A DNA stretch of 10,118 bases. Source: Dialister sp. UBA734. Lineage in GTDB: Bacteria > Bacillota > Negativicutes > Veillonellales > Dialisteraceae. Under the pieces are notes generated by a model that made no database searches, had not been told where the DNA came from, and worked only from the letters and a program-made list of their open reading frames with translations. Positions 6,165 through 10,118 of the stretch are shown here, piece by piece. The stretch spans positions 1,676 to 11,793 of the forward strand of contig DBLC01000133.1 in NCBI GenBank assembly GCA_002297935.1, in the 5' to 3' direction. Every line of letters starts with the position of its first letter. The stretch's first letter is position 1. The translations under genes and the position numbers were made by a program.

Positions 6165-6806
6165 ATGTCACAAAGTGCTATGCAGGAGATTACCTGTCCG
6201 AAGTGTGGGAAGAAAACTTCTTTCCTGGTGTGGGACAGCATCAATACGTTGCAAAATCCAGAAATGAAAGAAAAAGTCAGAAATGATGAAGCCTTTCGTT
6301 TCCATTGCTCCGAATGCGGTGCCACGGCCATGCTGAATTACAATTTCTTGTACCACCAGCAGGAAGACAAGGTGCTGATTTTTGTCAATGCCGACGGTTC
6401 TGACTGCAAAGAAATGGAACAAATCCTGGACCAGCGTGGCAATGCGTTTGATGGATACAAGAAACGGATTGTCATGTCTTACAATGAATTTAAAGAAAAG
6501 CTGCTCATCTTGGACGCCGGCTTTGACGACCGCATTGTAGAAATCATTAAAAGCTCCATCTGGGACAATGTGGATGCCCATTATAAAGACAAGAAAATTG
6601 ATGAAATCTATTTCGCTACCAACGAAGACGGGGCCCACGGATTCCTTTTCCGCAAACAGGGCCAGATGGTGGCTTCCATGGAATTTGATGAAGCCCTGTA
6701 CAAAGCCATCAAAGACAGCGCCCTGGACCGCATCGAAGCTGCATCGAAAAATGACCTGCACATCAATCGCGCGTGGGCGAAAGGGATTATTGAGAAGCTG
6801 GGATAA
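6165..6806 (+). CDS. CpXC-domain protein (zinc-ribbon-like, function unknown)
   Basis: This 213-residue soluble protein has CPKC at residues 11-14 and CSEC at 48-51, an arrangement typical of the CpXC domain and probably a zinc-ribbon-like metal site. The family's characteristic spacing and the LNYNFLYH segment (57-64) after the second pair are both present. Residues from about 100 to 213 are a charged alpha/beta region that I do not recognise. No signal peptide or membrane helix is seen, so it is probably cytoplasmic. AAGGAG (6153-6158) precedes ATG 6165 by 6 nt; an earlier in-frame ATG (6063) lies upstream of the promoter and is unlikely. The gene has its own promoter and converges with upp, with element B filling the gap. 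The biochemical role of the family is unknown. Confidence 0.85.
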   Translation: MSQSAMQEITCPKCGKKTSFLVWDSINTLQNPEMKEKVRNDEAFRFHCSECGATAMLNYNFLYHQQEDKVLIFVNADGSDCKEMEQILDQRGNAFDGYKKRIVMSYNEFKEKLLILDAGFDDRIVEIIKSSIWDNVDAHYKDKKIDEIYFATNEDGAHGFLFRKQGQMVASMEFDEALYKAIKDSALDRIEAASKNDLHINRAWAKGIIEKLG

Positions 6807-6812
6807 TGCGGG

Positions 6813-7162
6813 AAAATGCGTAATGCGTAATGCGTAGTGCGTAATGGATGTGGCGGCGCACAACTTATAAAGCGCCGCGAACTATAAAAGGTTATCATTC
6901 TGCTGTTTTCTTTTTTCTAACATATCATGTGTACGGTTAGATAAAAGGTTAAAAAGGGTTATACAAGGTTATGTACTTACCGTAAGTTTCATAACCTTGT
7001 ATAACCCTTTTTATTGGTGACTGGCAGACTTGTGACTGGAATTGCATTTTCCTAGTCACCAGTCACGAGTCACTAGTCACCTAAATCATATAATTCGCGG
7101 CGCTTTATAAGTTGTGCGCCGTCACCTTCATTACGCACTACGCACTTCGCATTACGCATTTT
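6813..7162. mobile_element. Fold-back element B (MITE-like) between convergent genes
   Basis: Perfect 28-bp inverted ends lie at 6854-6881 and 7094-7121, and each end can itself form GCGGCGC/GCGCCGC. Outside them, heptamer arms of the GTAATGC type run from 6813 on the left and to 7162 on the right and match as reverse complements at about 40 of 45 positions. The arms therefore total about 69 nt. Inside are the AAAAGGTTATCATTCTGCTG motif (6886-6905), the central 23-bp hairpin (6951-7012) and a second heptamer fold-back of GTGACTn/nAGTCAC units (7016-7080). The element fills the whole interval: it starts 7 nt after the CpXC stop and ends 11 nt before the upp stop. Confidence 0.85.
6951..7012. 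terminator. Perfect 23-bp hairpin, likely bidirectional terminator
   Basis: Positions 6951-6973 are the exact reverse complement of 6990-7012. The 16-nt spacer contains ACTTAC and GTAAGT, so the stem can extend inward. Five A start the left arm and five T end the right arm, giving a terminator-like U-tract on both strands. It lies between convergent CpXC and upp, where a two-way terminator is expected. Confidence 0.65.
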
Positions 7163-7173
7163 TTAGCACTGCC

Positions 7174-7797
7174 TTATTTTGTGCCAAATATACGGTCTCC
7201 TGCATCGCCCAGGCCTGGGAGGATGTATTTGTGTTCATTCAGCTGGCGGTCCAGAGCGGCGGTATAAATCGGCACATCTGGATGGGCTTTATTGACTACT
7301 TCGACGCCTTCTGGAGCGGCTACGAGGCACATGAATTTGATATTCTTAGCACCCCGTTTTTTCATCATGTCGATGGCTGCGACGGCGCTGCCACCGGTAG
7401 CGAGCATTGGGTCTACCAGGATGAAATCACGGTTTTCTACATCAGGAAGTTTACAATAGTATTCGATGGGTTTGGCGGTTACCGGGTCACGATACATACC
7501 AATAACGCCGATGCGGGCAGAGGGCATCAGTTCGGTGAGACCTTCTACCATGCCAAAGCCAGCACGAAGAATCGGTACAATGCCTACTTTTTTACCAGCT
7601 ACCTGCTTGCCAATGGTCTTTTCCATAGGGGTTTCGATTTCTACATCTTCCAGTGGGAGATCACGGGTCAGTTCATAGCCCATCAGCAGGGTGATTTCCT
7701 GCAGCAGACGGCGGAATTCACCGGAGCTGGTTTCTTTCTTTCTCATAATAGTCAGCTTATGCTGAATAAGTGGGTGGTCAATGACTTGAATCTGCAT
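7174..7797 (-). CDS. upp: Uracil phosphoribosyltransferase
   Basis: This 207-residue cytoplasmic enzyme makes UMP from uracil and PRPP in pyrimidine salvage. Length and sequence match the bacterial Upp family from end to end. The PRPP-binding loop is VDPMLATGGSA (128-138), and the uracil-binding C-terminal region contains YILPGLGDAGDRIFGT (191-206). Other family segments are VPILRAGFGMVEG (74-86) and MYRDPVTAKP (101-110). On the minus strand, AGGAGG (complement of 7803-7808) lies 5 nt before the ATG at 7797. A strong promoter is seen at 7868-7896. It appears monocistronic, not linked to the uraA-type permease that often neighbours upp. Confidence 0.97.
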   Translation of the reverse strand: MQIQVIDHPLIQHKLTIMRKKETSSGEFRRLLQEITLLMGYELTRDLPLEDVEIETPMEKTIGKQVAGKKVGIVPILRAGFGMVEGLTELMPSARIGVIGMYRDPVTAKPIEYYCKLPDVENRDFILVDPMLATGGSAVAAIDMMKKRGAKNIKFMCLVAAPEGVEVVNKAHPDVPIYTAALDRQLNEHKYILPGLGDAGDRIFGTK

Positions 7798-7817
7798 ATT
7801 TGCCTCCTGTCATACTG

Positions 7818-7831
7818 TTGTTGGTTGTTGA
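7818..7831. repeat. Two-unit heptamer TTGTTGG TTGTTGA in the upp leader
   Basis: TTGTTGG (7818-7824) and TTGTTGA (7825-7831) are the complement of the CCAACAA word at 1857-1905. They lie in the upp 5' untranslated region, between the promoter and the ribosome binding site. Confidence 0.7.
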
Positions 7832-7867
7832 TTTGCCTACAACCGTTTCCTTACATTTCCTTTTCTT

Positions 7868-7896
7868 ATTTTAGCATGAGAAGAAAGGGTTCTCAA
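7868..7896 (-). promoter_or_regulatory. Promoter of upp
   Basis: Read on the minus strand: TTGAGA (complement of 7891-7896), a 17-bp spacer and TAAAAT (complement of 7868-7873). A TG one base before the -10 gives TGCTAAAAT. The -35 and -10 boxes each match consensus at five of six positions. The leader to ATG 7797 is about 60 nt. Confidence 0.8.
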
Positions 7897-7905
7897 GGGA
7901 TTGTT

Positions 7906-7975
7906 GACGGTTAACGGTTGACAGTTAGCCGTTAGCAGTGGACCGTGAACCGTTAGCCGTGAACCGTAAACTGTC
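7906..7975. repeat. Degenerate heptamer array (ten units, RRCNGTN)
   Basis: Ten consecutive 7-mers fill 7906-7975: GACGGTT, AACGGTT, GACAGTT, AGCCGTT, AGCAGTG, GACCGTG, AACCGTT, AGCCGTG, AACCGTA, AACTGTC. Position 3 (C) and positions 5-6 (GT) are invariant, while other positions vary mostly between related bases. The array begins 10 bp upstream of the upp -35 box, in the divergent region before the secreted-protein gene. Confidence 0.9.
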
Positions 7976-8043
7976 TACTACCAATTGCCAGCTGCCTATA
8001 AGCAACTTTATAATATTTCCTAAACCTTTTCTGTGAAATAATG

Positions 8044-8100
8044 ACAACTATCCAACAATGTTGTAAAATGATGGTTAGTTGTAGGATAGATAAGTATACT
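8044..8100 (+). promoter_or_regulatory. Dyad and weak promoter candidate before the secreted-protein gene
   Basis: ACAACTATCCA (8044-8054) and TGGTTAGTTGT (8072-8082) are inverted repeats matching at 10 of 11 positions, with CAACA/TGTTG (8053-8063) nested between. TATACT (8095-8100) is a fair -10 box, and the poor -35 at the normal distance overlaps the right arm. A regulator bound here could control the downstream gene. The rest of 7976-8170 shows nothing else that I recognise. Confidence 0.4.
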
Positions 8101-8170
8101 TTAATGATATATAGTAGGTGTTGGTAGGCGGTAAGTGAGATTGGGGGATCTGAAATATTTTAGTAGATTC

Positions 8171-8198
8171 ACTGCCAACTGCTAACTGCCAACCGCTT
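8171..8198. repeat. Heptamer array ACTGCCA (four units)
   Basis: ACTGCCA, ACTGCTA, ACTGCCA and ACCGCTT run from 8171 to 8198. They lie in the 5' leader of the secreted-protein gene, 15 bp before its ribosome binding site (8213-8218). A looser, GGTAGGCGGTAAGTG-like counterpart of opposite sense lies at about 8117-8140, hinting at a fold-back. Confidence 0.75.
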
Positions 8199-8223
8199 AC
8201 TTTTCAAAGAAAAGAGGAAATCT

Positions 8224-9756
8224 ATGAAACATAGCAAACTGACAGCACTGCTTTGCGCACTGGCTATCACTGGCACTGGCGTATCGTCTGTATGGGCAGA
8301 AGACGCTGCGGCACCGGCAGAAACAGCTCCAGCGGTCCAGACAGAAACCGCAACCAAAGAAGTCAACTATACCGATGCCTTGCTGAAAGGCTTATCTTTG
8401 ACCCTGCCAGATGTGCAGAATGCCGTAGAATCTGGCACGTTCAAGAATCTGTCTCCAGAAGCACCGAAACCGGAAGCACCGGAGCCGGAACCGATTCCTG
8501 AACCGGAACCAGAACCTACGCCGGAACCGGAGCCTGAACCAGAACCAGAGCCGGAACCGACCCCTGCTCCGGCGGCCAAGTACACTGCCGATCAGGGCAC
8601 CGCAGCCAATGAACTCACCAGCGATGGCACCTATGATGGCATGACCTATACTTCGGACAAGACCGATGAAAATGCCCTGCGGGTTTCCATGGCTTATATT
8701 TCTGCTACCGGCGATACGCTGACCAAATCCGGCGATGCTAGCAGCAATGAAAGCAGCGACCTTTTCGGCCTCAATGCGGCCCTCTTGGTCACCCATGGCG
8801 GTCACGCTACACTGACTGATGCGAAGATTTCTACATCCGGACTGGGAGCCACCGGTGCCTATGGCTATAGCAAAGGCACCTATATCAACCTGACCAACGG
8901 CACCATTGCTACCACAGGAAACTATGGGGCTGCCGCAGAAGTGTCCGAACGGGCCATGATGAAGGTGAAGAACACCATCGGCAGCACCGCTGGCTATGGC
9001 GCACCGGCACTGAAAGTGTCTAAAAATGGGGGCATCATTCTCGTAGAAGACAGCCAGTTTACCACCACCGGACAGAATGCCCACGGCGTGTACACCTCTG
9101 GCGACGTGACACTGACGAACAGCACCGTCAATGCACAGAACACCAAAGCAGCAGTGATTAGAAATAACAACACACTGACTTTGGAAAATGCCACTTTGGA
9201 AGGCAATGAAACCGGTTCTCTGCCTTATAATATTGTCATGTACTCCGATGCGGATGCCATTGGCACTATGGGAACCCAGCAGTTTGAAGCCAAAGGCTCT
9301 CATCTGATTTCTCACAAAGGCGGCATGTTCTATGTGACCGGCACACGGAGCAAGATTACCCTGGAAAATACCACCTTGGAACAGGACAAAACACAGCCAA
9401 TTTTGACCATTGTAGGAAATAATGGCACCTTCGGTTGGGGCGATCCTGGCAGCAACGGCGGCCATGTGGAAATGATTCTGGGCAATCAGACCTTGGAAGG
9501 AAATATTCTGGTGGACTCTATTTCCGACATCAACCTCAGCATTCGGGATAACTCCACCTGGACCGGTGCCATCGATATCATTGACAACGCAGAAGGCGGC
9601 ACTCCGTACAAGACCAATGCGGACATCTTCATCGCTGAAGGCTCTACCTGGAACCTGACCGCTGACTCCAAAGCCACCAGTGTATTTAACCTGGGCACCA
9701 TCAATTACAATGGACACACCATCACACTGGCCGATGGAACCGTGATGAAGGAATAA
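8224..9756 (+). CDS. Secreted right-handed beta-helix protein with Glu-Pro-rich spacer (adhesin-like)
   Basis: This 510-residue exported protein has a signal peptide of basic start, hydrophobic core (LTALLCALAITGTGV) and VWA/ED cleavage after about residue 25. Residues 26-80 are a linker. Residues 85-116 are a Glu-Pro-rich X-Pro spacer, likely extended and able to cross a wall or periplasm. Residues 125-510 are a repetitive Thr/Asn/Gly-rich region with recurring beta-strand-turn units such as HATLTDAKI, GDVTLTNSTV, NTLTLENATL and SKITLENTTL, typical of a right-handed parallel beta-helix. The ending GHTITLADGTVMKE closes the helix. I recall similar proteins in gut Firmicutes, usually called adhesin-like. 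No LPXTG sorting signal, SLH domain, autotransporter barrel or transmembrane anchor is visible, so the mode of surface retention is unclear. AGAGGA (8213-8218) precedes ATG 8224. Binding partner unknown. Confidence 0.85.
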   Translation: MKHSKLTALLCALAITGTGVSSVWAEDAAAPAETAPAVQTETATKEVNYTDALLKGLSLTLPDVQNAVESGTFKNLSPEAPKPEAPEPEPIPEPEPEPTPEPEPEPEPEPEPTPAPAAKYTADQGTAANELTSDGTYDGMTYTSDKTDENALRVSMAYISATGDTLTKSGDASSNESSDLFGLNAALLVTHGGHATLTDAKISTSGLGATGAYGYSKGTYINLTNGTIATTGNYGAAAEVSERAMMKVKNTIGSTAGYGAPALKVSKNGGIILVEDSQFTTTGQNAHGVYTSGDVTLTNSTVNAQNTKAAVIRNNNTLTLENATLEGNETGSLPYNIVMYSDADAIGTMGTQQFEAKGSHLISHKGGMFYVTGTRSKITLENTTLEQDKTQPILTIVGNNGTFGWGDPGSNGGHVEMILGNQTLEGNILVDSISDINLSIRDNSTWTGAIDIIDNAEGGTPYKTNADIFIAEGSTWNLTADSKATSVFNLGTINYNGHTITLADGTVMKE

Positions 9757-9774
9757 TTCCGCTACTGCTTTTTG

Positions 9775-10100
9775 AATGCGAAGTGCGAAGTGCGTAGTGC
9801 GTAATGAAGGTAGCGGCGCACAATTTATAAAGCGCCGCAAATTATATGATTTGGGTGACTAGTGACTAGTGACTAGGAAAATGCAATTCCAGTCGCGAGT
9901 CACCAGTCTACCAGTCACCAATAAAAAGGGTTATACAAGGTTATGTGCTTACCGCAAGTTTCGTAACCTTATATAACCTTTTTAACCTAGTCGTAAGCGG
10001 TAAATTTTACATGTTGGAAAGTGGAAACAGGCAGAATCATAACCTTTTTATATTTGGGGCGCTTCCAAATTTGATGCGCCCCTACCACCATTACGCCTTA
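9775..10100. mobile_element. Fold-back element C (MITE-like)
   Basis: This element has the same family structure as A and B. The left heptamer arm (9775-9807) consists of units like GCGAAGT and GCGTAGT, followed by the inverted end 9813-9838 (GCGGCGC ... GCGCCGC). The right end 10056-10082 pairs GGGGCGC with GCGCCCC but has diverged in its loop. Inside are a GTGACTA/AGTCACC heptamer fold-back (9855-9919), a central hairpin (9925-9945 with 9962-9983) and the complement of the AAAAGGTTATGATTCTGCCTG motif (10028-10048). Its left half is the reverse complement of the right half of element B. It begins 18 nt after the secreted-protein stop, where no other terminator is seen. Confidence 0.85.
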
Positions 10101-10102
10101 GT

Positions 10103-10114
10103 GTAAAATTTTAC
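10103..10114. other. Perfect 12-bp palindrome at the window end
   Basis: GTAAAATTTTAC is a perfect palindrome in AT-rich DNA just beyond element C. It could be an operator for a gene outside the window, but there is no context to judge this. Confidence 0.35.
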
Positions 10115-10118
10115 TCGG

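Noticed and set aside
7114..7914. Plus-strand open frame over upp
   Set aside because: It is antisense to a full-length, unmistakable Upp, and its start lies in the heptamer arm of element B.
9757..9775. Separate terminator for the secreted-protein gene
   Set aside because: There is a short T-run (CTTTTTG) but no stem before it. Element C is the better candidate.
8392..9840. Long minus-strand open frame (482 codons) opposite the secreted-protein gene
   Set aside because: It is a shadow of the plus-strand gene, whose product has a signal peptide, an RBS and beta-helix repeats. The minus-strand translation has no recognisable domain.

Overview
The window looks like a chromosomal segment of an anaerobic Firmicute, most plausibly a gut Negativicute of the Dialister/Megasphaera type. 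This is inferred from strong AGGAGG-like ribosome binding sites, extended TGnTATAAT promoters, a Firmicute-type uracil phosphoribosyltransferase, an archaeal/clostridial-type (HacA/HacB-like) hydro-lyase pair and a secreted beta-helix protein of a kind I associate with gut Firmicutes. No rRNA, tRNA, CRISPR array, transposase or phage gene is visible.

Layout. Positions 1-527 are a non-coding leader with a nonamer repeat, several dyads and an attenuator-like hairpin. They precede an MFS transporter (528-1769, +) that ends at a clear terminator. Next come two halves of an aconitase-family hydro-lyase: a fusion of a degenerate large-subunit-like domain with a small subunit (1957-3576, +), then an apparently active large subunit (3950-5194, +). 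Positions 5195-6092 hold no gene but carry two stacked fold-back elements. A CpXC zinc-binding-like protein follows (6165-6806, +), convergent with upp (7174-7797, -). A secreted beta-helix protein with an X-Pro spacer (8224-9756, +) closes the coding part.

The intergenic DNA is the most unusual part. Three related fold-back elements (A 3576-3902, B 6813-7162, C 9775-10100) share GC-rich inverted ends and a central AAGGTTATG...CATAACCTT hairpin. Their outer arms are tandem heptamers. The heptamer word differs between elements but agrees, as reverse complement, between the two arms of one element. About ten separate arrays with a period of exactly 7 bp occur in 10 kb, resembling the STRR heptamers of cyanobacteria. 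A distinct 535-bp element (5503-6037) has 14-bp perfect terminal inverted repeats and an 8-bp target duplication.

Functional reading. The two hydro-lyase genes together supply one complete active large subunit and one small subunit, plus an extra large-subunit-like domain that has lost most cluster and catalytic residues. The MFS protein could carry a related organic acid, but adjacency is the only evidence. The upp, CpXC and adhesin-like genes look like independent transcription units separated by fold-back elements that may act as terminators.
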